Source of the DNA: CAVZTX01 sp963778375
GTDB lineage: Bacteria; Chloroflexota; Ktedonobacteria; Ktedonobacterales; Ktedonobacteraceae
DNA: 64,000 bases
Reading direction: 5' to 3'
Assembly (NCBI GenBank): GCA_963778375.1
Contig: CAVZTX010000001.1
Span: 248,001-312,000 of the forward strand
The stretch's first letter is position 1; each line of letters starts with the position of its first letter. Under the pieces are notes generated by a model. The model made no database searches, was not told where the DNA came from, and was given only the letters and a program-made list of their open reading frames with translations. This document shows positions 56,572 to 64,000 of this stretch, one piece after another. Made by a program: the position numbers and the translations under genes.

Positions 56572-58689
56572 ATGATCTCTTTTTTACATTCGATATTCAC
56601 CCGGCGTATATTGCTAATAGCCGCACCCTTGGCCATATCCCTGTTGCTTTTCTTTCCCAGCGTAGCGAGTGCCCATGCTATCTTGCTGCGATCCGACCCC
56701 CCGGCGGATGCGGTATTAAGGAATGGGCCACCTTCGCAGGTGCGTATGTGGTTCAGCGAAAACTTAAATCCGGCCTTCAGTACTGCGCAAGTTGTAAATG
56801 CAAGTCGGCAGCGTGTTGACAATCGGGATGCACATGTTTCCCCAAGTAATTCACTTGAAATGGATGTGAGCCTCCAGCCAAACCTACCTGCTGGGGTCTA
56901 TATTGTTGTCTGGCGTACCGACTCTGCCAATGATGGACATATCCTGCTCGGCTCATTTATCTTCAGCGTTGCACGCCCCGATGGCAGTGTGCCAACATTG
57001 AGTCCGGGAGCAAATCCCGGAGCCGGTCTCCTCGGTGGCAATCTCAATAGCGCGAGTGCGGGCCAGCTTGATGGGCCAACGTTTTTCAACTTCATTATGA
57101 TTACGCTGGTTGAACTTGGAGCGGTCTTCTGGGTAGGTGCGCAGCTATGGATGACGTTTGTGCTTGCCCCTTCAAGTGAAGATCATGGAGAACTGCTCGA
57201 GGCAAACTCGCGCATGAAACACCGTTTTGAGCGGCTTTTTTCGCTCCCTACTCTGATCGTGCTGTTTCTGGCGAATGTCGGTGTGATAGTGGGGCAGGCG
57301 ATCATCCTTACCGGCGGTCAGATAGGCTCCGCCCTTGCCCCCTCTTTGCTCGTACAACTTGCCACCTCCGGGCGCTTCGGCACATTCTGGACGATGCGCG
57401 AGATCGTCATCATAGTAGCCCTGATTCTAGCGCTCTATGCGCTGCTGGCTCATTTCAGATCGCGTCTCGTCGCCACAATTCTTCCCTGGGTGAATCTTGT
57501 GCTTGGTCTCGCGCTCTTCATTGCGATTACTATGTCCGGCCACGCATCAGCCGTGAATACAAACATTGTTGTCTTTTCTATCGTGTTAGATTGGCTACAT
57601 CTGCTTGCGGCAGCACTCTGGGTCGGTGGCATGATGTTCATTGCCACGACCTATCTCCCTGTACTTCGTAAGTACCCAATGGTGGAACGCACACGCTCGT
57701 TGGTCACTGTTCTCTCCTACTATTCACCCTGGGCATTGGCAGGAGTGTTCATCATGGCAGTGACCGGCCCATTCAATGCAGACTTCCATCTGACCGCGTG
57801 GAACCAGTTTTTTACCACCGCCTATGGACGAACCCTCACTGTCAAGATTTTGCTTGTAGGTGGTTTGCTCCTCACCAGTGCGTACCATGTTGGCCTGCTT
57901 CGACCGCGCTTGAAAAAAGAATATAAAAAATATAGCTATGTTGCAGGGCGTTTGCAGGCTGGCGAGAGCACAATAGCGATGCCACACCCAGACCCATCGG
58001 TCGTAGGCGCACAGGTGCAAATGGGCGAGTCGGATGGAGATGAGAGTCGTTCCTATAAAGTTCCTACAGAGCTTCCGCATCAGGCAACAACTACGGAGCC
58101 GGATCGCACAACCAAACCTGCGCAGCGCACCAATGTCATCCTGAGTGAAAGCGAAGGATCTGCTCTTGCTCAGCAGGTGAAACGACGCGAGAGTCGGCTG
58201 GGCAAGGGTACGCAGCATCTTATGCAGGTCCTACGCTGGGAGCCACTCCTGGGCGTTGGCGTACTGATCTGCGTTGGCTTGCTCAATGTCTTTGGAGGCA
58301 CCATTCCGGCTACCGGTGCTACGCAATCCCAACAACCAGCAACAACAACACAATCAAAACCTTTTGACGCTACCGTGAAGACCAGTGACAATACGTTTTT
58401 GGTGACATTGGATGTCAATCCAAATCGTTTTGGCACCAACGTCTTCACAGTGACCGTGGTCGATAGCAAAACGAACAAAGTGACGACCAATGTGGGAGTC
58501 GCGTTGTACACCACGATGCTGGATATGGATATGGGCACCCAGAACGTCAATTTACTGCCCGACGGCAAAGGACATTTCAGTGCTAGCGGTGACCTGGCTA
58601 TGGCAGGCAATTGGCAGATCCGAATTCAGATACGTACAACCGATAATACCCTGCACGAAGCGTCCATCAAACTGGTTACTCCGTTTTAG
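56572..58689 (+). CDS. CopC-CopD fusion with C-terminal YtkA-like domain (YcnJ-like)
   Basis: A protein of about 705 residues for copper handling at the membrane. Signal peptide, then a CopC domain starting ASAHAILLRSDPPADAVL with His at the mature N-terminus and DGHILLGSFIFSV at the end. A CopD membrane domain of about eight helices follows (GAVFWVGAQLWMTFVLAP, ITMSGHASAVN, LDWLHLLAAALWVGGMMFIA with conserved His). After a linker comes a YtkA-like domain with MLDMDMGTQNVNL and GKGHFSASGDLAMAGNWQI. The linker contains NVILSESEGSA, translated from a TGTCATCCTGAGTGAAAGCG repeat copy kept in frame. ATG 56572 is chosen on signal-peptide grounds; TTG 56515 is possible. B. subtilis YcnJ has the same layout and imports copper. 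Confidence 0.88.
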   Translation: MISFLHSIFTRRILLIAAPLAISLLLFFPSVASAHAILLRSDPPADAVLRNGPPSQVRMWFSENLNPAFSTAQVVNASRQRVDNRDAHVSPSNSLEMDVSLQPNLPAGVYIVVWRTDSANDGHILLGSFIFSVARPDGSVPTLSPGANPGAGLLGGNLNSASAGQLDGPTFFNFIMITLVELGAVFWVGAQLWMTFVLAPSSEDHGELLEANSRMKHRFERLFSLPTLIVLFLANVGVIVGQAIILTGGQIGSALAPSLLVQLATSGRFGTFWTMREIVIIVALILALYALLAHFRSRLVATILPWVNLVLGLALFIAITMSGHASAVNTNIVVFSIVLDWLHLLAAALWVGGMMFIATTYLPVLRKYPMVERTRSLVTVLSYYSPWALAGVFIMAVTGPFNADFHLTAWNQFFTTAYGRTLTVKILLVGGLLLTSAYHVGLLRPRLKKEYKKYSYVAGRLQAGESTIAMPHPDPSVVGAQVQMGESDGDESRSYKVPTELPHQATTTEPDRTTKPAQRTNVILSESEGSALAQQVKRRESRLGKGTQHLMQVLRWEPLLGVGVLICVGLLNVFGGTIPATGATQSQQPATTTQSKPFDATVKTSDNTFLVTLDVNPNRFGTNVFTVTVVDSKTNKVTTNVGVALYTTMLDMDMGTQNVNLLPDGKGHFSASGDLAMAGNWQIRIQIRTTDNTLHEASIKLVTPF
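58134..58162. repeat. TGTCATCCTGAGTGAAAGCG repeat inside the CopC-CopD gene
   Basis: AATGTCATCCTGAGTGAAAG followed by CGAAGGATC, differing from intergenic copies by two bases. It keeps the reading frame and encodes part of a low-complexity linker. Confidence 0.75.
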
Positions 58690-58706
58690 GAGGACACCAA
58701 AGGTAA

Positions 58707-58842
58707 TGTCATCCTTCGCTAGGTTGAATGGCATTCTGAGCCAAGGGCAATGTCATCCTGAGCGATAGCGAAGGATCTGTGTTCGCCCGGCGGGAGATTC
58801 TTCGTTAGGGCAGGCACAAGGCACTGCCCCTACAGGATGACA
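58707..58842. repeat. Repeat cluster: TGTCATCCT family plus reverse TGTAGGGGCAG family
   Basis: TGTCATCCTTCGCTAGG, a partial GGCATTCTGAGCCAAGGGCA and ATGTCATCCTGAGCGATAGC then GAAGGATC lie at 58707-58775. At 58812-58842 GGGCAGGCACAAGGCACTGC followed by CCCTACAGG is a reverse copy of the TGTAGGGGCAG family. These fill most of the 246-base gap before the next gene. Confidence 0.75.
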
Positions 58843-58935
58843 ATCAGCCAGTCCCTGGGTACTTGACGGTCAACGTCACATAATCTATGCTACGCAAGGA
58901 TATGTAGGATACTCACAAAGGAACGATAGATTGGT

Positions 58936-60030
58936 ATGTTCAGTTACAAAACCCAAATCAAAAGATGTATTACAAAAGCCCGATTGATCGCGCCCTTCAT
59001 CCTGATCGCGCTTGTGCTTGTTGCATGTAGTGGAAATGACACGAACCCATCGCAGGCACAACCAACGTCGGTACCTGTGAACGGCTTTGGAATTGCGAGC
59101 AATCACGTTCATTCCTTACTTGCCTTTCCCCCACATGTGTTGGTCTTGGCGACGCATTATGGCATCTTCCGTTCAGAAGATTCGGGGGCAAGTTGGAAAG
59201 AGACTGCGGCCGGTCCCGATCAATTGATGGAAGGGCTGATGGCATATTCGCTCACAGCCAGTCCTCTCGATTCACAGCGGTTATATGTGTTGACACAGCC
59301 AGCATTGGGCCATCCCAAAGGCATTCTCGGTCTGTATACCAGTGCAGACCAGGGACGCACCTGGAAACTCTCAATTACCACCGCAAGTATTACTTCCGGC
59401 ATGATCTTTACCGCAGCGGCAGGAAATGATAACCCGAACGAAGTGTATATCTACCTTCCTGATTTAGGCGCACTTGGGCTACGTATCAGTTTAGATAACG
59501 GACAGCACTTTTCCAGTACAGGTACGTTGCCATTTAGTAACATTTTTGGTATCCGACCCATTCCTGGTGCACCCGGGCACCTGCTTGTCTATGGAAGCGA
59601 TGGCATGGCATACAGCATAAACGGTGGGAATTCCTGGCGGGTCTTCAAGGATATCACCGGAGCTGTTACCGGGGTGACAACCCCCGGACCTCACAGTCCC
59701 ATTTACGCTTCTGGTGATGCAGGCATCTACGCCTCGCTCGATGGAGGCGCATCCTTCAAGTTGGTATACTCGCAGGCTTCCTATCTTTCGCTGACTGCCT
59801 CGCCGCTCAACCCGCAAATTCTGTATGGAGAAACCGCGGTTGCAGTGTACCGCAGCGAGGATGGGGGCAAGACGTGGAGTGCGTTGCCGCACATTACTGG
59901 CACCCTTTCAAATCTTGCAGCCGATCCAATGAATGTCTCGAAGGTCTATCTTTCGCTCTCCTACCCAACCGAGCTGTATGATTTTGGCCAGAACGGCAAC
60001 GTCTGGACCTCGCTGACACCCAAGTCATAA
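58936..60030 (+). CDS. Sialidase/YCF48-like beta-propeller lipoprotein
   Basis: A 364-residue lipoprotein with lipobox LVAC (Cys near residue 32). The propeller blades carry ASNHVHSLLAFPPHVLVLAT, YGIFRSEDSGASWKET, LYTSADQGRTWKLS, YSINGGNSWRVFKD and VYRSEDGGKTWSALP, with the repeated pattern x-S-x-D-x-G-x-T/S-W. Proteins of this type occur next to copper-handling genes and are often annotated as exo-alpha-sialidase without proof. The HVHSLL segment near the first blade offers His ligands. Lies between CopC-CopD and a second propeller gene, with a 9-base gap to the latter. Confidence 0.85.
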   Translation: MFSYKTQIKRCITKARLIAPFILIALVLVACSGNDTNPSQAQPTSVPVNGFGIASNHVHSLLAFPPHVLVLATHYGIFRSEDSGASWKETAAGPDQLMEGLMAYSLTASPLDSQRLYVLTQPALGHPKGILGLYTSADQGRTWKLSITTASITSGMIFTAAAGNDNPNEVYIYLPDLGALGLRISLDNGQHFSSTGTLPFSNIFGIRPIPGAPGHLLVYGSDGMAYSINGGNSWRVFKDITGAVTGVTTPGPHSPIYASGDAGIYASLDGGASFKLVYSQASYLSLTASPLNPQILYGETAVAVYRSEDGGKTWSALPHITGTLSNLAADPMNVSKVYLSLSYPTELYDFGQNGNVWTSLTPKS

Positions 60031-60039
60031 ACGGAAAAG

Positions 60040-61296
60040 ATGTATGACATGATGAAGATAGCAACAAGGATTGCCAAGAAAGTAATGGAACCTGATCCTC
60101 ACAAGCGACCGTGGTTGGTAGGGGCACCCCTTGTGGGTGCCTTATATGGGGGTATTCTACTTGCGCTCACTTTCCTATTCCTGTTCCTCCCTTTGCCTGC
60201 CTATGCGGATGGCGGTGCACCTAATCTAGCCTATGTGGCGGGGACATCTGGAGGTATTAGCGTGATCGATATCGCGCAGCAGAAGGTGACGAGCAAGATT
60301 TCCGCGAGCGGAGATCCTCATACGATTTACCTTAGCCTGGATGGGCGTTTTCTGTATGTTACAGAGCCGACACTGGGCCGTGTGACGATGTACGCGGCCA
60401 AAACGGGAGCCGCCATTTGTTCCGCGAATGTTCCTGGTCAGCCGTCGCTGTTGACCTTTGATGCGGGAGCGAACATACTGTATGCAGCGGGCAATGGTGC
60501 TGCCAGTATTAGTGCGATTGATCCTACGACCTGCGCCATCAAGAAGACGATAAAGACGACAGGCCCGGTGTTTGGTCTGGCAATTGCGGTCGTCGGCAGC
60601 GGCATTTCAGGTGGCAATGGCAACCAACTCTGGGTGTCGGATACAGCGGGGTTGAGTGTCTATAGCAATGGAGCGCAGGTTGCCAGCATTCCCGTGCCAG
60701 GAGGCCCGCAGTATGTTACCATTCCACCGGGCACAACAGTGTACGTTACGACGCAAAATGGCAGTGTCGATGCGGTCGATCTGAATACCCACAAGGTGAC
60801 GACGCTGCTGACAGGTGGCGCATTTGGCCCGATGGATTATGACGCCATCACCTACCAGGTCTATGTACCCGATAGGCAGAATAAGCGGGTTGATGTGCTC
60901 GCTCCGGTGAATCCAGGTGAGACCGCACCGCCACAAGAACCAATTCGCACCATTGCTCTGGGTGTTGCACCCCAATCGGTTGCGATTACCAGCGATGGTC
61001 AGCTTGGTTTTATAGCGCTGTCCGGAGGTAATGTTGCGATACTCGATATCCCCGGAAAGCAGCTCTTCAATACGGTGTTTGTGGGTGGAAACCCACAATT
61101 TATCATTACGGGTCTCTATCCTCCTCTGATCGGTACAACCCCCCAGCAGGCATCGTTCTGGGGAACGGTCATTAACATTGTAGCGTATGCGCTGGTAATT
61201 GCTGTCCTGATTGTCCCTTTGTTACTCTTAAGAAGGCGTACACGTGCCAGTGTCCTTAAGAAGGACGCTAAGGAAACGATTGAACACGTCCCGTAA
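60040..61296 (+). CDS. YncE-like beta-propeller with N- and C-terminal membrane helices
   Basis: A 418-residue protein. An N-terminal helix/signal (GGILLALTFLFLFLPLPAYA) precedes a seven-blade propeller of the YVTN/YncE type: NLAYVAGTSGGISVIDIAQQ, GRFLYVTEPTLGRVTMYAAK, VYVTTQNGSVDAVDLNTHKV and FIALSGGNVAILDIPGK. A C-terminal helix (VINIVAYALVIAVLIVPLLL) and basic tail anchor it in the membrane. Residues about 25-37 (LVGAPLVGALYGG) come from a GTAGGGGCACCCCTTGTGGG repeat kept in frame. It starts 9 bases after the sialidase-like gene, so the two are probably one transcript. Ligand unknown. Confidence 0.82.
   Translation: MYDMMKIATRIAKKVMEPDPHKRPWLVGAPLVGALYGGILLALTFLFLFLPLPAYADGGAPNLAYVAGTSGGISVIDIAQQKVTSKISASGDPHTIYLSLDGRFLYVTEPTLGRVTMYAAKTGAAICSANVPGQPSLLTFDAGANILYAAGNGAASISAIDPTTCAIKKTIKTTGPVFGLAIAVVGSGISGGNGNQLWVSDTAGLSVYSNGAQVASIPVPGGPQYVTIPPGTTVYVTTQNGSVDAVDLNTHKVTTLLTGGAFGPMDYDAITYQVYVPDRQNKRVDVLAPVNPGETAPPQEPIRTIALGVAPQSVAITSDGQLGFIALSGGNVAILDIPGKQLFNTVFVGGNPQFIITGLYPPLIGTTPQQASFWGTVINIVAYALVIAVLIVPLLLLRRRTRASVLKKDAKETIEHVP
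60115..60150. repeat. GTAGGGGCACCCCTTGTGGG repeat inside the YncE-like gene
   Basis: GGTTGGTAGGGGCACCCCTT followed by GTGGGTGCC forms a small hairpin (GGCACCC/GGGTGCC) and resembles the TGTAGGGGCAGTGCCTTGTG family. It is translated just before the signal helix. Confidence 0.6.
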
Positions 61297-61353
61297 TAGG
61301 CACTTATGGGCATTGACCAGATCTCTGGTCTCATCTCGTAAGATAAGTATTTG

Positions 61354-61400
61354 AAAAGAGCCAGACACCTTCCAAAAAGGCCAGCTTGGCTCTTGTATAT
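61354..61400 (+). terminator. Putative terminator after the propeller genes
   Basis: AAGAGCCA (61356-61363) and TGGCTCTT (61387-61394) pair around a 23-base loop, followed by GTATATTA. It begins 58 bases after the stop of the YncE-like gene and separates it from the dehydrogenase. Confidence 0.45.
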
Positions 61401-61473
61401 TACGCCCTTTGCAATCTAAACTAAAGCTATGGCAAACTGTTAGCACTTTCAAAGCTGAAAGGGATAAGAAGCA

Positions 61474-62577
61474 ATGACCACTAGCAAGGGCTTCATCTTC
61501 GATTTCATGGAACAATATGACTACGAAAACATCTTCCTGTGTCAGGAGAAAAGCCTCGGACTCAAAGCCATCATCGCTATTCACGATACAACCCTTGGAC
61601 CCGGCGCTGGCGGTATTCGCATGTGGACGTATGAAACAGAAGCGGATGCCATTAAGGATGCCCTTCGTCTGGCCCGTGGCATGACATATAAGTGGGCGGC
61701 AGCCGGTGCGAATATGGGTGGCGGAAAGTGTGTGGTAATCGGTGATCCTCGGCGCGAGAAGACCGAAGGCTTGCTGCGTGCATTGGGGCGCTTCATGCAC
61801 CGCCTGGGCGGACTCTTCCTATCAGGTCCCGACGTAGGCACCAATATGCGCGATATGGAGATTCTCCGTATGGAGACTCCTTATGTTGTGTTTACGCCTG
61901 AGTCCTGGGGTGGCCCTGGAGATCCTTCGCCATTCACGGCTTTTGGCGTTGTTCAGGCTATGCGGGCGTGTCTCAAGGAGGTGTATGGTAGTCCCGACTT
62001 GCAAGGCCGTTCGGTAGCGGTGCAGGGGGTAGGAGAGGTAGGGGAGCATGCTGTGAGGCTGTTGGTGGAGGCCGGTGCTCGTGTGACGATTGCCGATATT
62101 GCTCGTGAGAAGGTTGAGCATCTGGCAACTCAGTATAACGTAAAGGCGGTACACCCCGAAGAAATTCACGCACTCAATGTTGATGTCTACTGTCCCTGCG
62201 CCCTTGGAGCGGTCATCAATGATACAACATTGTCAGAGCTTCGCTGCAAAGTCATCTGTGGCTCAGCCAACAACCAGTTGGCCGAGGACCGTCATGGCGA
62301 TCTACTTGCTCGTCGGGATATATTGTATAGCCCGGACTACATTGCCAACGCTGGCGGTGCGATAGTCGGTGCGGATAGCCTGTATCCAGGCGGCTTCAAT
62401 CGCGAACGTGCACGGGAGAGCGTTTCACGCATTTATGAAACAATGGAGAAAGTGATTGCTCTCTCCAAGGAACAAAGTATCCCGACCTATCGAGCTGCCG
62501 ATCTGCTAGCTGAGCAGCGTATCGCGATGGCTCGCCAGGTGAAACGCCTCGCTACGAAGGGAGATGTGATCGTTTAA
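61474..62577 (+). CDS. Glu/Leu/Phe/Val-type amino-acid dehydrogenase
   Basis: NAD(P)-dependent oxidative deaminase, 367 residues, the short form typical of leucine dehydrogenase. The glycine-rich substrate motif GPGAGGIRMW, the catalytic lysines in ARGMTYKWAAAGANMGGGKC, the Asp segment SGPDVGTNMRDME and the NAD-binding VAVQGVGEVGEHAVRLL are all intact, followed by CPCALGAVIND. It links branched-chain amino acids to 2-oxo acids. The stop overlaps the stop of the convergent membrane gene by four bases. Confidence 0.92.
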   Translation: MTTSKGFIFDFMEQYDYENIFLCQEKSLGLKAIIAIHDTTLGPGAGGIRMWTYETEADAIKDALRLARGMTYKWAAAGANMGGGKCVVIGDPRREKTEGLLRALGRFMHRLGGLFLSGPDVGTNMRDMEILRMETPYVVFTPESWGGPGDPSPFTAFGVVQAMRACLKEVYGSPDLQGRSVAVQGVGEVGEHAVRLLVEAGARVTIADIAREKVEHLATQYNVKAVHPEEIHALNVDVYCPCALGAVINDTTLSELRCKVICGSANNQLAEDRHGDLLARRDILYSPDYIANAGGAIVGADSLYPGGFNRERARESVSRIYETMEKVIALSKEQSIPTYRAADLLAEQRIAMARQVKRLATKGDVIV

Positions 62578-62972
62578 TTCATCCACTCACCGGGTGTATT
62601 GCTACGCACGCGCACACCGCCATCTCGCTCCTTGAGGGCTTTGGCATCTTTTGCCATGCGTTCGCGCCACTGGGTGATGGAGGTGTGATGCCAGTAGGCG
62701 GCCGGGAAAAGGCCAATGCCTATGGCCAGAGCTGCACCGATTTCAGCACGATTGAAGCTGAGGCCTGGCGGTAAGGGGTAGGGGACAGAGGTGAGTAGGC
62801 CGAGGTGCAGGATGAGCACGAAGACGAAGACCGCTAGTTCAACCAGACCAACGGCGAGATAGGATACAAGCTCACCGGTCTGCCGTTTGCGAAAGATATA
62901 GGCAAAGGCGGCGTTCAATAGACAGAGGAAGCCTGTGATCCACAGGCTTACAGAAATGAGTATGGTTGTCAA
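62574..62972 (-). CDS. Small four-helix membrane protein of unknown function
   Basis: 132 residues with about four hydrophobic segments (ILISVSLWITGFLCLLNAAF, YLAVGLVELAVFVFVLILHL, and GAALAIGIGLFPAAYWH among them) and a charged C-terminal tail (ITQWRERMAKDAKALKERDG). TTG 62972 follows GGGAG with a 6-base spacer; the longer frame to 62996 begins inside a repeat and is rejected. No family recognised. Possibly co-transcribed with the protein at 63012-64000 upstream. Confidence 0.65.
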   Translation of the reverse strand: MTTILISVSLWITGFLCLLNAAFAYIFRKRQTGELVSYLAVGLVELAVFVFVLILHLGLLTSVPYPLPPGLSFNRAEIGAALAIGIGLFPAAYWHHTSITQWRERMAKDAKALKERDGGVRVRSNTPGEWMN

Positions 62973-62975
62973 GCG

Positions 62976-63013
62976 CGTCTCCCTGGGCAGGCACAAGGCA
63001 CTGCCCCTACATT
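62976..63013. repeat. TGTAGGGGCAGTGCCTTGTG repeat (minus orientation)
   Basis: Plus strand reads GGGCAGGCACAAGGCACTGC then CCCTACA, identical over 27 bases to the copy at 58812. It fills the whole gap between two minus-strand genes and sits directly upstream of the TTG start of the small membrane protein. Confidence 0.8.
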
Positions 63014-64000
63014 AACTATGGGTCAGCCGTAGATCTGAAAAGGCAACCTCGGTGCCTTTCAGATTGACCAGCATGCCAACTTCACCGGAACTACACAGCG
63101 AACCGCTGCAGGCATTATCCTGAACATTGGCAATCTGCTTTCCATTTACTATCAACGTAAAGCTTTTGCCATTTACGACGATTTTGAAGGTGTTGATACT
63201 GTGAGGTCCCTGCCCCTGGTGAAATTCCTTACCGAATGGATGATGCCAGAGTTTTGTCCAGGGGCCGCTTTTGGAGGCGGTACTATTGTCGTACTTCCAG
63301 AACTGGTACTCGCCATTTTTGGTATTGAGGACCTCAAAGCTATAGAATGTGGTGATGATCTTGCCATTCTTGTTTTGCGTATTTGCGCGAATGATCAGAC
63401 CAAACTCATTATTGATGGATGTGTCATTTCCCTTGATTTCCTCCATCGTTAATGAGTAAGCAAAGGGGCCTTGTAAGGTTTCATCCCGCAGGATGGCAGG
63501 TGCACCCTCATTAGGATTATTGTCAGTGATGTGATATGCGCCGCCCGTGAAGACATAGAGCATCGAGCCAGTTGTTGCGATAGGCCAGTTATGAATATTC
63601 TGGCTTAATGGGTCTAACAGAATGACGTTTGCATTGGCTGCTTCCTCTTTACGTGCGGTAGCAGTGGCCTGCAGATTCGGGGTGACTGTCGGCACGCTTT
63701 GTTTGCTTGTTTGAGGAGAGTGCGCATTGAGCAGCAAGAAGAGGCTTGAGCCAAAGATGATCAGCATTACCATCAGAGCCAGCGTGAGAACACGCTTGCC
63801 TTTCTTGCGACCACTGTGTGCCGATGTAGAGGTGGAATGCATTGCGCCTGTTGCTGCCTCACTGTTGGGCGATGGCGTTGGAGGAAATACCGGTAGTAAG
63901 CCTGTGATATAGAGGCCGGGTTGTCCCGCGACAGGCACCTGGACGATTTTTGCAGGCCCGGTCAATTTCAGCGTACCAGTGTTTCCCTCTCCTATCATTG
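63012..64000 (-). CDS. Membrane protein with extracytoplasmic lectin-like domain (partial, runs off right edge)
   Basis: At least 328 residues. The visible part starts in a Pro-rich cytoplasmic stretch, then one membrane helix (VLTLALMVMLIIFGSSLFLL) and a Thr/Ala linker. The external domain has AFAYSLTMEEIKGND-like text (GPFAYSLTMEEIKGND), NEFGLIIRANTQNK, FKIVVNGKSFTLIVNGKQIA and GEVGMLVNLKGTEVAFSDLR. This is the same jelly-roll layout as the tail of the Ser/Thr kinase at 29254-31131, so the missing N-terminus may be a kinase or a similar signalling domain. The ATG at 63998 is only two bases from the edge and is probably internal. Confidence 0.7.
   Translation of the reverse strand, partial: MIGEGNTGTLKLTGPAKIVQVPVAGQPGLYITGLLPVFPPTPSPNSEAATGAMHSTSTSAHSGRKKGKRVLTLALMVMLIIFGSSLFLLLNAHSPQTSKQSVPTVTPNLQATATARKEEAANANVILLDPLSQNIHNWPIATTGSMLYVFTGGAYHITDNNPNEGAPAILRDETLQGPFAYSLTMEEIKGNDTSINNEFGLIIRANTQNKNGKIITTFYSFEVLNTKNGEYQFWKYDNSTASKSGPWTKLWHHPFGKEFHQGQGPHSINTFKIVVNGKSFTLIVNGKQIANVQDNACSGSLCSSGEVGMLVNLKGTEVAFSDLRLTHS

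Noticed and set aside
1..64000. CRISPR array, rRNA, tRNA, transposase or integrase
   Set aside because: None recognised; the repeats present are dispersed palindromic elements without regular spacers.

Overview
The window looks like a piece of a Ktedonobacteria-type (Chloroflexota) chromosome. That placement is inference from the mix of families: a menaquinone pair (menA/menG), a class III PHA synthase, eukaryote-like Ser/Thr kinases with an extracytoplasmic lectin-like tail, an XRE-cyclase-NB-ARC-TPR regulator, an NB-ARC/TPR relic, an F420/LLM-type oxidoreductase, many beta-propeller proteins, frequent TTG starts, a T-box leader, and several families of short palindromic repeats. No rRNA, tRNA, transposase, integrase or CRISPR array was seen.

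Layout. 0-2.4 kb: two half-size ABC exporters. 2.9-6.8 kb: a small Cys/His protein and a large multidomain regulator split by a repeat. 6.8-9.3 kb: PHA synthase genes (phaC frameshifted beside its catalytic Cys) and adenylate kinase. 9.3-17 kb: LLM oxidoreductase, a PQQ-propeller lipoprotein, a translationally coupled amine oxidase/MFS pair, and an ATP-grasp-like gene. 17-22 kb: esterase, maleylacetate-reductase-like dehydrogenase, an 8-blade propeller, menG-menA. 22-28.5 kb: acyl-CoA metabolism around a broken PhoD phosphatase. 28.6-33.6 kb: ASCH protein, Ser/Thr kinase, a frameshifted P-loop kinase, a secreted BNR protein. 33.7-37 kb: gene graveyard (WD40, PIN, NB-ARC/TPR, aquaporin). 37.4-39 kb: argF behind a T-box. 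39-45.6 kb: a catabolic region (intradiol dioxygenase, GntR regulator, amidohydrolase) whose distal half is decayed (YciI, acetamidase, amino-acid permease, FAD oxidase). 45.6-61.3 kb: a metal/redox region: copA behind a canonical promoter plus CsoR-type palindrome, a Ni/Co permease, VKOR with a thioredoxin-like partner, CopC, a YtkA/FixH-like protein, a NarL-type two-component pair, a CopC-CopD-YtkA fusion and three propeller proteins. 61.4-64 kb: a Leu/Glu-type dehydrogenase, a small membrane protein and an edge-truncated membrane protein.

Two themes cut across the window. First, short palindromic repeats are scattered between genes and also lie inside at least five reading frames, in three of them kept in frame. 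Second, an unusual number of genes carry single frameshifts, nearly all of them one extra base. That pattern needs checking as either sequencing error or real decay before any of these genes is called dead.
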